Below, one piece after another: positions 1 through 7,825 of a stretch of DNA of 7,825 bases (position 1 is its first letter; each line of letters starts with the position of its first letter). The stretch covers positions 1-7,825 of the forward strand of contig VBJR01000169.1 in assembly GCA_005880175.1 (NCBI GenBank), given 5' to 3'. The position numbers and the translations under genes are program-made. The notes under the pieces were generated by a model. The model saw nothing but the letters and a program-made list of their open reading frames with translations. It did not search any database and was not told the origin of the DNA. Source of the DNA: Chloroflexota bacterium. GTDB lineage: Bacteria > Chloroflexota > Dormibacteria > Dormibacterales > Dormibacteraceae.

Positions 1-1554
<1,554 letters not shown>

Positions 1555-1558
<4 letters not shown>

Positions 1559-2475
1559 GCCGCCGCCGCCCGCCCGGCCAGCGCTCGCGCCCGTGTCCTC
1601 GGGTCGAGGTACCGGCTGAGGCTCGTGGACAGCTGGTAGAACCCGACGACCATCAGGATGGACGCGGCGACCGGAGCGATCAGCCACCAGAGCTTGCCGC
1701 TCAGCAGCGCCTGGTAGTAGTTCGCCCAGTAGATGGTCGTACCCAGGGTCGGGACGGCGAGGTCGGTCAGCCCCAGGATGGACAGCGTGATCTCCATGCC
1801 GATCGCGTACAGAAAGCCCGTGATGGCGTCGGCGAGGATGAACGGCACCAGGAACGGGACGTGCTCACGCAGGATGACCGTGATCGGACGCATGCCGCTG
1901 AACGCCGCGGTCTGTGTGAACGTCTCCTCGCGGAGCGTCAGCACCTGGGACCGGTAGCGCTTCGACGGCCAGGCCCAGTCCAGCAGACCGATCAGCAGCG
2001 CCAGCGCCGGCAGGCCGAGGGTGCCCTTGAGGATGGCCGCGACGAGGATGAGGAGCGGCAGGCGCGGGATCACGATGAAGGAGTCCGTCACCGACGAGAG
2101 GAAGCGGTCCACCGTCCCGCCCGTGTACCCGAGGAACGACCCGAGCACGACCGCGATCGATCGGCCGATCACGACCGCGAGCCCGGCGACGATCAGGGAG
2201 TTCCGGACGGCGAAGGTCATGATCCAGAACAGGTCCTGGCCCAGCGAGGTGGTGCCGAGCGGGTGGACGAGCGAGGGGCCGATGTCCGCCGGCACGACAT
2301 GGCGGTCGGTGGGATCGTAGGGCGAGAGGAAGGACAGCAGCGTGAACGCGAGGGTCGCCAGCAGCAGCACCAGGCCCACCGTGAACGCGGGGCTGAACCG
2401 GAGCAGGTCCGTGACGGCCGCGGCCGCCGCGTGGTGGCGGCGGACGGCGGGCGTGGTGACGATCGCCTCGGCCAT
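1555..2475 (-). CDS. ABC transporter permease, OppC/DppC type
   Basis: This is one of two membrane subunits forming the channel of the importer. It has 306 residues, normal for OppC/DppC. The N-terminal cytoplasmic stretch is followed by a first membrane segment (about residues 30-50, VGLVLLLATLAFTLLSFL). Then come the family motif HPLGTTSLGQDLF, several further hydrophobic segments, and the cytoplasmic EAA-type coupling loop (FTQTAAFSGMRPITVILREH) that contacts the ATPases. The ATG at 2475 has an excellent ribosome binding site, AGGAGG, which overlaps the TAG stop of the preceding permease gene (intergenic gap 8 nt). The 3' end reads through a GC-rich run coding Ala-Ala-Ala-Ala, and its TGA overlaps the GTG start of the oppD-like gene. 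No defects are visible. The substrate cannot be read from the sequence. Confidence 0.95.
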
Positions 2476-2483
2476 GGCTCCTC

Positions 2484-3482
2484 CTACTGGTAGCGGACCC
2501 GCGGGTCGAACAGCGGGTAGGCGAAGTCGATCAGCAGCGCGGCGGTGGCGATGCCCACGATCGAGAACAGGGTCACCCCCAGGATCAGGTTGTAGTCGGA
2601 CTGGAGGATCGCCGTGAACAGCCGGTAGCCGATGCCGGGGTAGGAGAACGCCACCTCAGTGATGAGGGCGCCTTCGAACATCGCGCCGAGCTGGAGGCCC
2701 AGGTCGGTGATCTGGGGCAGCATGCTGTTCCGCATCACGTACCGGCTCACGATCCTGCGGCGGGGGATGCCGGCGGTCTCGGCGAACGCGACCGGGTCGC
2801 TGGACAGCACCCCGGAGGCCAGGGCCCTCGCCACGATGAAGCGGAACGCGGTCAGCACGAGCACCAGCGAGAGGGCGGGCAGGAAGCCGTGCCAGAGGAT
2901 GCTCCAGAGGTAGTCCAGGCTCAGCCCGGGCGGACCGGTGGCACCGCCGACCAGCGGGAACAGCGGGACGTAGTACGCGAACACCAGCACCATGACGAGC
3001 GCCAGGATGAAGTACGGGATGGGATAGATCGTCACCATCCCGTTCGCGAGCAGCCGCGACCAGAGCGCGTGGGGCCGGTACGCCGAGAGCGTCCCCAGCG
3101 CCAGGCCCAGGAGCCACGACAGGATGGTGCTGATGCCGAGCAGGCCGATCGTCCAGGGCAGCGCCTGCCAGATCATCTCGGTCACGGGCGTCGGGAACGC
3201 GGTCAGGGAGGGGCCGAGATCCCCACGCAGCAGGTGCTGCCAGAAGCGCCCGTACTGCTCCAGGGGGGTGCCCTGGAGCCCGTACAGGGCGATGATGGCG
3301 CTCCGCAGGCTGGCCACCGCCGCGGGGTCGGTCGCGGTCATGCCCGACATCCGCCCCAGCATCTGGTCGACGGGCTGGGTCGGCGAGAGCCGTGGCACCG
3401 CGAATGCCACGGTCACGCCGACCACGATGACCACGGCCCACTGCAGGAGCCGGGGCAGCACGTAGGAGACGAGGAGCCTCAC
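2484..3482 (-). CDS. ABC transporter permease, OppB/DppB type
   Basis: This 332-residue protein pairs with the downstream OppC-like permease. It begins at GTG 3482, sharing a GTGA overlap with the stop of the binding-protein gene. The frame is open further upstream, but that part is antisense of the binding-protein gene, and MRLLVSYVLPRLLQ is the usual OppB start. There is a first membrane helix at about residues 10-30, then an extracytoplasmic loop with the family pattern YGLQGTPLEQYGRFWQHLL and a GDLGPS motif. Further helices lie near 110-135, 147-170, 190-215, 255-280 and 298-322. The EAA loop is PVAFAETAGIPRRRIVSRYV, followed by RNSMLPQ. The C-terminus (YPGIGYRLF, then DPRVRYQ) is classic for the family. 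The length is normal and the gene looks intact. Confidence 0.95.
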   Translation of the reverse strand: MRLLVSYVLPRLLQWAVVIVVGVTVAFAVPRLSPTQPVDQMLGRMSGMTATDPAAVASLRSAIIALYGLQGTPLEQYGRFWQHLLRGDLGPSLTAFPTPVTEMIWQALPWTIGLLGISTILSWLLGLALGTLSAYRPHALWSRLLANGMVTIYPIPYFILALVMVLVFAYYVPLFPLVGGATGPPGLSLDYLWSILWHGFLPALSLVLVLTAFRFIVARALASGVLSSDPVAFAETAGIPRRRIVSRYVMRNSMLPQITDLGLQLGAMFEGALITEVAFSYPGIGYRLFTAILQSDYNLILGVTLFSIVGIATAALLIDFAYPLFDPRVRYQ

Positions 3483-5455
3483 CTCGCGGGGACCACCTTC
3501 TGCACGGTGAAGCGCCCACCCATGAACCAGTACAGCGGCTGCCGGTCGGGATGGTCGTTCTTCGGCCAGCCCGTCCACCACGTGGAGTCCGTCGTGACGA
3601 ACTTCTTGAAGCTGACGGTGGGCAGGGTCAGCATCTGCTCGGTCCAGATCTTCACCGCCTGCTGGCTCAGGTCGAGCGAGGTGGATTTGTCGGGAGACGT
3701 CCCGGTGAGCTGGTCGATCACCTGGTCCAGCTCCGGCGAGCGGAACCGCATCCAGTTGTTGCTCCCCTGCGCCTGCGTCGACTGGCCGATCGGCGCGAAG
3801 TACCTGGAGTGGAACGGGTTGAGGCCCTGCCAGAGATCCGCGATCGCGGTCGGCGCCAGCGCGCCCCAGGTCGAGGTCACGTCGAAGTCGCCGACGTACT
3901 GCCGCTGGTTGAACGGGTCCCGCTCCAGCGACTGCACCGTCACGTCGATCCCGAACTTCTTCCACTGGTCCTGCGCGCCGAGGGCCAGCCGATAGGCGTC
4001 CGCCTCGTCCGGGGCCGCGATGATCGTCATCGTCCACGGCTTCCCGTCGGGCAGCTGCCACCTGCCGGAGCCATCCTTCTTGAAGCCGTTCTTCGTCAGG
4101 AGCTTGGTGGCGACGTCGGGCGCGTGCTTCCACCAGCCGATCCCGAACAGCTGGTGGAGCTGGGAGATCCCGTCGCCGACGCTGTGGCCATTCGCCCTGG
4201 CCCAGTCGCCGATGCGCCTGGGCACGTCCGCGTCGTAGGGCTTGTACGCGCCGTCGACGTCGATCGTCAGCTGCTGGAGCCACGGCTCCAGCGGCTGGTG
4301 GTACTTGCCGAGCAGGGAAGGCACGGCCGGGACCTGGAACGGGGTCACGCGCGTCACCCCGCCCTCGTAGTTGGTTTGCAGGCCGACCAGGTCGAGCGCG
4401 AGGGCCAGCGCCCAGCGCACGTCCCTGTTGTCGTACGGCGCCCGGCTCCAGTTGAAGCCGAAGAAGCGGACGTTCAACTCGTTGGGATAGGCCCAGGGGA
4501 AGTCGTTGTACCAGGAGGACACGCTGGACGTGCCCTTCCGGAGCGTCTGGAACGCCTCGGTGTTCAGATCGATGAGCACGTCGAGGGCGTGCTGCTTCAT
4601 CGCGATGACCTTGTGCTGGTCGTCGGCGGAGACGAGGGTCAGGACGTACTGCGCTCCCGGGTTCTGCGCCACCATTCCGGCCGTCGTCCGCTGCCAGTCG
4701 TCACGGCGCTTGAACAGCTCCCAGTAGCCGTTGGGGTCCGCGTCCTGGAAGGCGTATGCTCCCAGCGACACCGGCGGGAAGTTCGTGAACGTCCTGGGGT
4801 CGCCCGCCTTCTCCCAGACGTGCTTGGCCATCATGTACATGCCGTTGTAGGCCGAGGTGAAGTACAGGTGGAAGCGCGGGTTGGGCTTCTTCAGCGTGAA
4901 GACGACCGTGTGGTCGTCCTGCCGGGCGAGGTTCTTCACGTTGACCTGCATGTCGCTGGACCAGACGAGACCGGGGCTCGCCATCAGCGTCTGCACGGTG
5001 AAGACCAGGTCGTCGGCGCTGAACGCGACGCCGTCGCTCCATGCGACGCCGGAGCGGAGCGTGACGGTCATCTGGGTGAAGTCCGCGTTGTACACGGGCT
5101 TGTCCGACGCGAGCGCGTTGATCCACTGCCCGGTCTGCTGGTCGATGTACCACAGGGTGTCCATGACCAGTCCATGGCGCGTCGGGGTGGATGTCGTGGG
5201 CGAGTACATGTTGAAGTTCTTGATGACGCTGTAACGGAAGATCTGGTCGATCACGAGGGTCTTGTCCCTGGGCACGTTCACCGGCAGCTGAGCGCTGGTC
5301 CGCGCCGTCTCCTGGACGGGGTGGCCGGACTCGCACGCGCTCAGGAACGCGGCGAGCGACGTGCCCGGGACCAGGAGGCCGCCGAGGGCGATTCCCCTCC
5401 CCACGAAGTCGCGCCGGGTGAGGCCTCGCCGGGTGCCATCGCCTGCTTCGCTCAC
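3479..5455 (-). CDS. Extracellular solute-binding lipoprotein, family 5 (Opp/Dpp/oligosaccharide type), Tat-exported
   Basis: This is the substrate receptor of the importer, about 658 residues, somewhat long for the family. I chose GTG 5455 because AGGAGG lies about 11 nt upstream (5473-5468), the start sits 4 nt after the glycosidase stop, and it places a signal sequence at the N-terminus. The signal has a twin-arginine motif (TRRDFVGRG, residues 13-21), a hydrophobic stretch and a lipobox (FLSAC, Cys41), so the protein is predicted to leave folded via Tat and be lipid-anchored outside the membrane. The body shows family 5 patterns such as VTLRSGVAWSDGVAFSADDL and VRWALALALDLVGL, and is rich in Trp and Tyr, for example WYNDFPWAYP and PLYWFMGG. 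Family 5 receptors bind peptides, nickel or oligosaccharides. The abundant aromatics and the neighbouring glycosidase favour an oligosaccharide (inference). An ATG at about 5491 is a poorer alternative start. Confidence 0.93.
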   Translation of the reverse strand: MSEAGDGTRRGLTRRDFVGRGIALGGLLVPGTSLAAFLSACESGHPVQETARTSAQLPVNVPRDKTLVIDQIFRYSVIKNFNMYSPTTSTPTRHGLVMDTLWYIDQQTGQWINALASDKPVYNADFTQMTVTLRSGVAWSDGVAFSADDLVFTVQTLMASPGLVWSSDMQVNVKNLARQDDHTVVFTLKKPNPRFHLYFTSAYNGMYMMAKHVWEKAGDPRTFTNFPPVSLGAYAFQDADPNGYWELFKRRDDWQRTTAGMVAQNPGAQYVLTLVSADDQHKVIAMKQHALDVLIDLNTEAFQTLRKGTSSVSSWYNDFPWAYPNELNVRFFGFNWSRAPYDNRDVRWALALALDLVGLQTNYEGGVTRVTPFQVPAVPSLLGKYHQPLEPWLQQLTIDVDGAYKPYDADVPRRIGDWARANGHSVGDGISQLHQLFGIGWWKHAPDVATKLLTKNGFKKDGSGRWQLPDGKPWTMTIIAAPDEADAYRLALGAQDQWKKFGIDVTVQSLERDPFNQRQYVGDFDVTSTWGALAPTAIADLWQGLNPFHSRYFAPIGQSTQAQGSNNWMRFRSPELDQVIDQLTGTSPDKSTSLDLSQQAVKIWTEQMLTLPTVSFKKFVTTDSTWWTGWPKNDHPDRQPLYWFMGGRFTVQKVVPAR

Positions 5456-5459
5456 GGTC

Positions 5460-7043
5460 TCAATCTCCTCCTGACGAATCGGTCCGGTCATCCCTGTCCC
5501 TGCCCGAGAACGTGCGCTCCGCCCCGTGCGCACCGCCGTTCAACACGGTGTGCCGTCCGTCGGGGAGCGCGATGGTGCCGGTGGTGCCGGGCGGCGCCTG
5601 GACCGTCAGCGAGAAGCGGCCGTCGTCCCGGCTCCAGCGGACGAAGACCCGCCCGAACGGCGTCGGCACCGCGCCGCGGGCCCAGGTGAGGCTGCCGAAG
5701 TGCGGGGCCACCGTGAACGAGCGGTAGCCGGGTTCCGCGGGCCGCACGCCCAGCACGAAGCCGGTCATGATCGGCGTGGGGCCGGAAGCCCAGCCGTGCG
5801 CCAGGCTGGTCCGTGACAGAGTCGCGGTGCCGTCGGCGCCGATGTTCTCCCAGAACGTTCCCGTGAAGAACGGGCCCCGGCGGTCCAGCATCTGGTCCCA
5901 CGTCAGGTGGAGCAGGCGCTCGGCGTCCGCCGCGTCGCCCGCCAGGTAGTCCGCCTCGACCTCGAAGGCCGTGATGTACGGGCTGATGAGGCTGCTGAAG
6001 ATCGACCCCGAGAACGGCGCGGAGCCGTGCGGTCCCCACAGCGACCTGAGCGCCCGCACGATGCCTGGCGCCCGCGAGGCGGGCGCCACGCCGAAGAGCA
6101 CCGACAGGGCGTTCGCGTCCTGGGCGAAGGTCGAGTGGTCCGAGTCGCTCGAGTAGTAGGTGCCACTCGCCGGATTGAAGAGGACGGCGTTGATCGACTC
6201 CCGCACGCGGTTGGCGGTCTGGTCGTATGCCGCGGCCCTGGCGGTGTTGCCGAGGCCGGTTTCGATGTAGGAGAGGTCACGGAGGGTCCGGTAGTACAGC
6301 TCGTTGAACGCCGTCACCACGCCCGTCTTGGCGCCGTCGTAGAAGTCCCAGTCGAACCCGCCGTTGGTCGTCGAGATCGTCGGGCCGGTCACGATCAGCC
6401 CATCGCCGTTGGCGAGTGTCGAGTCGTACGCGAGCTGCCCTTCCAGCCACGGCAGGACCTGCCGGACGAACGCCGTGTCGCCGGTGTTCCGGTAGCCCGA
6501 GACGGCCGCGATGCGATCGACCTCTGTGGGCGATCCCAGGGTCACCGTGTCGTCCGGGGCGAACGTCAGCGACCTGCGGGGTGGCCCCGGCTGGACCGTG
6601 ATGGTGGTCGCCCCCGCGCTGGACGCCGCGGCGAGGGCGCTCGACCCGGGCGTGCGCAAGTACGTCCTGGCCTCGGTGAACGCCAGGGACAGGCTCAGCG
6701 GACCGCTGGCGCTGGCAACGGAGTCGACATCGACGTCGGGTGAGCCCTCCACCTCCACGCCGTAGTCCAGGAGGATGGTGGCCTGCCTGCCGCCTGACGG
6801 CACGGTCAGGGTCGTGACGCCGCCGCCGGCCGAGGTGACGCCGCGCGCGTTGGAGACGCTGCCCGACAGGACCGTCGCCGACACCGGCCTGACGTCGCTG
6901 CTCCTGGGCTGCTCGAGGAACGACTGCCAGCCCAACGGGTCGCTACCGGCACGAGCCGGCAATGCGGACGGCCCGGTCAGGATCGCGGTCGTGGCGGCGG
7001 CGACGAGCGCTGCTCGCCTGATCGAGCGCCATCGATGCCCCAC
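5460..7043 (-). CDS. Secreted GH78-like (alpha-L-rhamnosidase-related) glycosidase with apparent internal deletion
   Basis: The predicted product has about 527 residues. GTG 7043 is preferred because GGGGGAGG sits 8 nt upstream; ATG 7061 is an alternative, 6 codons longer. A Sec-type signal follows: basic HRWRSIRR, a hydrophobic Ala-rich core, and cleavage likely after LPARA. Residues about 40-183 look like the N-terminal beta-sandwich part of actinobacterial GH78-type proteins (WQSFLEQPRSSDVRPV, then ILLDYGVEVEG, then SLAFTEARTYLRTPGSS). Residues 184-527 look like the second half of the (alpha/alpha)6 barrel and the C-terminal beta domain: YRNTGDTAFVRQVLPWLE, FDWDFYDGAKTG, then FWENIGADG with Glu399 as a candidate general base, then HGWASGPT and the closing VAPHFGSLTWARG. 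The first half of the barrel, with the KRDR/RDER..W.GDL general-acid region, is not present; full-length relatives are typically several hundred residues longer. Activity is therefore doubtful. It is the first gene of the operon. Confidence 0.85.
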   Translation of the reverse strand: MGHRWRSIRRAALVAAATTAILTGPSALPARAGSDPLGWQSFLEQPRSSDVRPVSATVLSGSVSNARGVTSAGGGVTTLTVPSGGRQATILLDYGVEVEGSPDVDVDSVASASGPLSLSLAFTEARTYLRTPGSSALAAASSAGATTITVQPGPPRRSLTFAPDDTVTLGSPTEVDRIAAVSGYRNTGDTAFVRQVLPWLEGQLAYDSTLANGDGLIVTGPTISTTNGGFDWDFYDGAKTGVVTAFNELYYRTLRDLSYIETGLGNTARAAAYDQTANRVRESINAVLFNPASGTYYSSDSDHSTFAQDANALSVLFGVAPASRAPGIVRALRSLWGPHGSAPFSGSIFSSLISPYITAFEVEADYLAGDAADAERLLHLTWDQMLDRRGPFFTGTFWENIGADGTATLSRTSLAHGWASGPTPIMTGFVLGVRPAEPGYRSFTVAPHFGSLTWARGAVPTPFGRVFVRWSRDDGRFSLTVQAPPGTTGTIALPDGRHTVLNGGAHGAERTFSGRDRDDRTDSSGGD

Positions 7044-7187
7044 GGTCGATGCCTCCCCCATTCTTCCTCTCCCTCTCTCTCTCGCCGTCCACCGTCCAGG
7101 GCCAGGAGCCACCGGCAACCGGGCGCGGGGACGGCCCGAACCGGAGGCTGCTTTGTGCGGAGCGATGGTCACTGGCGGGAACCAACC

Positions 7188-7204
7188 TTTGTAAAACGTT
7201 TCAC
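7188..7204. promoter_or_regulatory. LacI-type operator, site 1 (in operon leader)
   Basis: The plus strand reads TTTGTAAAACGTTTCAC, a near-palindrome around ACGT (centre 7197.5). Its reverse complement, GTGAAACGTTTTACAAA, matches site 3 over the 11 bases AACGTTTTACA. It lies about 105 nt downstream of the predicted operon transcription start. It fits the CG-centred palindromes bound by LacI-family repressors. Confidence 0.75.
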
Positions 7205-7290
7205 TCGATGCGTCGCCGGCGTCCCGGCCGATCTCACCTGGCCGTCGGCCCGCTTTCCTTGCCGACGGCGCCCGGTTGACGTCTAAGTTT

Positions 7291-7306
7291 GGGTAACGTT
7301 TTTCAC
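7291..7306. promoter_or_regulatory. LacI-type operator, site 2 (at the operon transcription start)
   Basis: GGGTAACGTTTTTCAC, almost identical to site 3 over its first 12 bases, centre 7297.5. It begins about 10 nt beyond the minus-strand -10 box (7322-7317), so a bound repressor would sit at or just after the transcription start and block the operon. Confidence 0.75.
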
Positions 7307-7316
7307 GGCGATCCCC

Positions 7317-7345
7317 AGTCTATGAGCCTCGTTACGGGATGTCAA
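7317..7345 (-). promoter_or_regulatory. Sigma-70-type promoter of the glycosidase-transporter operon
   Basis: On the minus strand, TTGACA (7345-7340) is a perfect -35 box. A 17-bp spacer follows, then TAGACT (7322-7317) as the -10 box. It points into the operon, and operators 2 and 3 flank it. The predicted start is near 7310. The perfect -35 and ideal spacing stand out in GC-rich DNA. Confidence 0.75.
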
Positions 7346-7369
7346 GAGATCGGCTCTATCCGGATCCCC

Positions 7370-7375
7370 TAGAAT
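7370..7375 (+). promoter_or_regulatory. Candidate -10 box of the LacI-family gene
   Basis: TAGAAT on the plus strand lies 31 nt before the ATG at 7406, which would give a very short leader. The sequence 16-18 bp upstream (around 7346-7353) has no good -35 box. Operator 3 follows directly, which suggests autorepression. TTGACG at 7276-7281 is an alternative -35 box but has no matching -10. Confidence 0.35.
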
Positions 7376-7377
7376 TC

Positions 7378-7393
7378 GGGTAACGTTTTACAC
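7378..7393. promoter_or_regulatory. LacI-type operator, site 3 (between -10 box and ribosome binding site of the regulator gene)
   Basis: GGGTAACGTTTTACAC, centre 7384.5, lies directly against the AGGAGG ribosome binding site (7394-7399) of the regulator gene. It is 87 bp from site 2 and 187 bp from site 1. It is well placed for autorepression and for repression loops with the other two. Confidence 0.75.
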
Positions 7394-7405
7394 AGGAGGA
7401 CCCGC

Positions 7406-7825
7406 ATGGGGCCGTCAGCGCCGTCCCGCCGGATCACCATCATCGACGTCGCCAGGCACGCCCAGGTGTCCACCACCGCCGTGTCCAAGGTGCTGCGCAA
7501 CGCCTACGGCGCCAGCCCTGCCATGCGGGCCAAGGTGCAGGCGGCCATCGCAGAGCTGGGCTACCGGCCCTACACGGCGGCCAGGGCGATGCGCGGCCAG
7601 ACCTACACCATCGGCGTGATGCTGCCCGACCTGCACAACCCGTTCTTCCCCCAGATCCTCGACGGCTTCACCGACCACCTGCGCGACACCGACTACCAGG
7701 TCCTCATCGCGCCCAGCTGCTGCAACGGCGAAGAGGCGGAGGTCAAGCTCACCGAGGCGATGACCGACCGCGGCATGGACGGACTGGTCCTCATCGCCCC
7801 CGTCTCACCCCATTCGCATCTCGAG
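7406..7825 (+). CDS. LacI-family transcriptional regulator (N-terminal 140 residues; 3' end outside window)
   Basis: The ATG at 7406 has an AGGAGG ribosome binding site 6 nt upstream. The protein begins with a LacI helix-turn-helix: TIIDVARHAQVSTTAVSKVL (residues 11-30), followed by a helix (AMRAKVQAAIAELGYRP) and a hinge (YTAARAMRGQ). Then comes the start of the periplasmic-binding-protein-like effector domain (TIGVMLPDLHNPFFPQILDG). The hinge has Met where most members have Leu at the residue that inserts into the central base step of the operator. The frame is open to the window end, about 40% of a normal 330-350-residue regulator. It is divergent from the operon and surrounded by three similar operators, so it probably represses the operon and itself, with release by a sugar product of the glycosidase (inference). 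Confidence 0.95.
   Translation, partial: MGPSAPSRRITIIDVARHAQVSTTAVSKVLRNAYGASPAMRAKVQAAIAELGYRPYTAARAMRGQTYTIGVMLPDLHNPFFPQILDGFTDHLRDTDYQVLIAPSCCNGEEAEVKLTEAMTDRGMDGLVLIAPVSPHSHLE

Larger units (their letters stand above)
7062..7405. other. Divergent control region between glycosidase operon and LacI-family gene
   Basis: About 340 bp without a protein-coding gene that I accept. It holds a strong minus-strand promoter, a weaker plus-strand promoter, three similar operators and a long untranslated leader for the operon (about 265 nt from the predicted start near 7310 to GTG 7043). An open minus frame reaches up to GTG 7172, but that GTG has no ribosome binding site and would bury the signal peptide. 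The part from about 7062 to 7187 shows nothing strong except a pyrimidine tract at 7061-7083 (GA-rich in the transcript) and a small tandem repeat of ccgtcca near 7085-7098. I saw no convincing riboswitch or attenuator. Confidence 0.7.

Noticed and set aside
2153..2172. A palindrome (atcggccgat) inside the OppC-like gene as a regulatory site
   Set aside because: Short, within coding sequence, common in GC-rich DNA, and without a promoter nearby.
2484..4283. A 599-residue version of the OppB-like permease
   Set aside because: The first 267 residues are antisense-type sequence over the binding-protein gene; the family start is at GTG 3482.
3551..5689. A 712-codon open frame on the plus strand
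   Set aside because: It is antisense to the binding-protein gene, Arg/Val/His-rich with no domain or signal, and has no ribosome binding site; a GC-rich shadow.
7043..7172. Glycosidase start at GTG 7172, giving 570 residues
   Set aside because: No ribosome binding site, low-quality sequence, and it would place more than 40 residues before a clear signal peptide.

Overview
The window is high-GC DNA with GTG starts, GTGA stop/start overlaps, strong AGGAGG ribosome binding sites and a twin-arginine lipoprotein. This points to an actinomycete; I cannot name the genus. It holds one minus-strand uptake-and-degradation operon and, divergent from it at the right edge, the start of a LacI-family repressor gene.

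Read in the direction of transcription (right to left), the operon has these parts. A control region at about 7062-7405 holds a good minus-strand promoter (TTGACA, 17 bp, TAGACT) and three near-identical LacI-type operators. Then come a secreted GH78-like (alpha-L-rhamnosidase-related) glycosidase (7043-5460), a family 5 substrate-binding lipoprotein (5455-3479), two Opp/Dpp-type permeases (3482-2484 and 2475-1555), and an OppD-like and an OppF-like ATPase (1558 to beyond position 1). The genes abut or overlap, so they are very probably one transcript. The Opp/Dpp-type transporter is homologous to peptide importers. Beside a secreted glycosidase and a LacI regulator it more probably imports oligosaccharides, perhaps rhamnose-containing ones (inference).

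Two structural anomalies stand out. First, about 380 bp (roughly 461-839) is inverted relative to the rest of the operon. It carries the 3' end of oppD and the 5' end of oppF, both readable on the PLUS strand, while the rest of both genes lies on the MINUS strand. Flipping it back gives a normal oppD-oppF pair overlapping by 11 nt. In the present orientation the minus-strand frame stays open through the segment, so a single fused frame runs from the oppD start at 1558 to the left edge with about 126 scrambled residues in the middle. Second, the glycosidase is about 527 aa and appears to lack a large internal block around residues 183/184, including the region where GH78 enzymes carry their general-acid motif, while the frame is kept. 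Whether these are real rearrangements or assembly artefacts cannot be decided from the sequence alone.

I saw no tRNA, rRNA, CRISPR array, transposase, recombinase or clear intrinsic terminator in the window.
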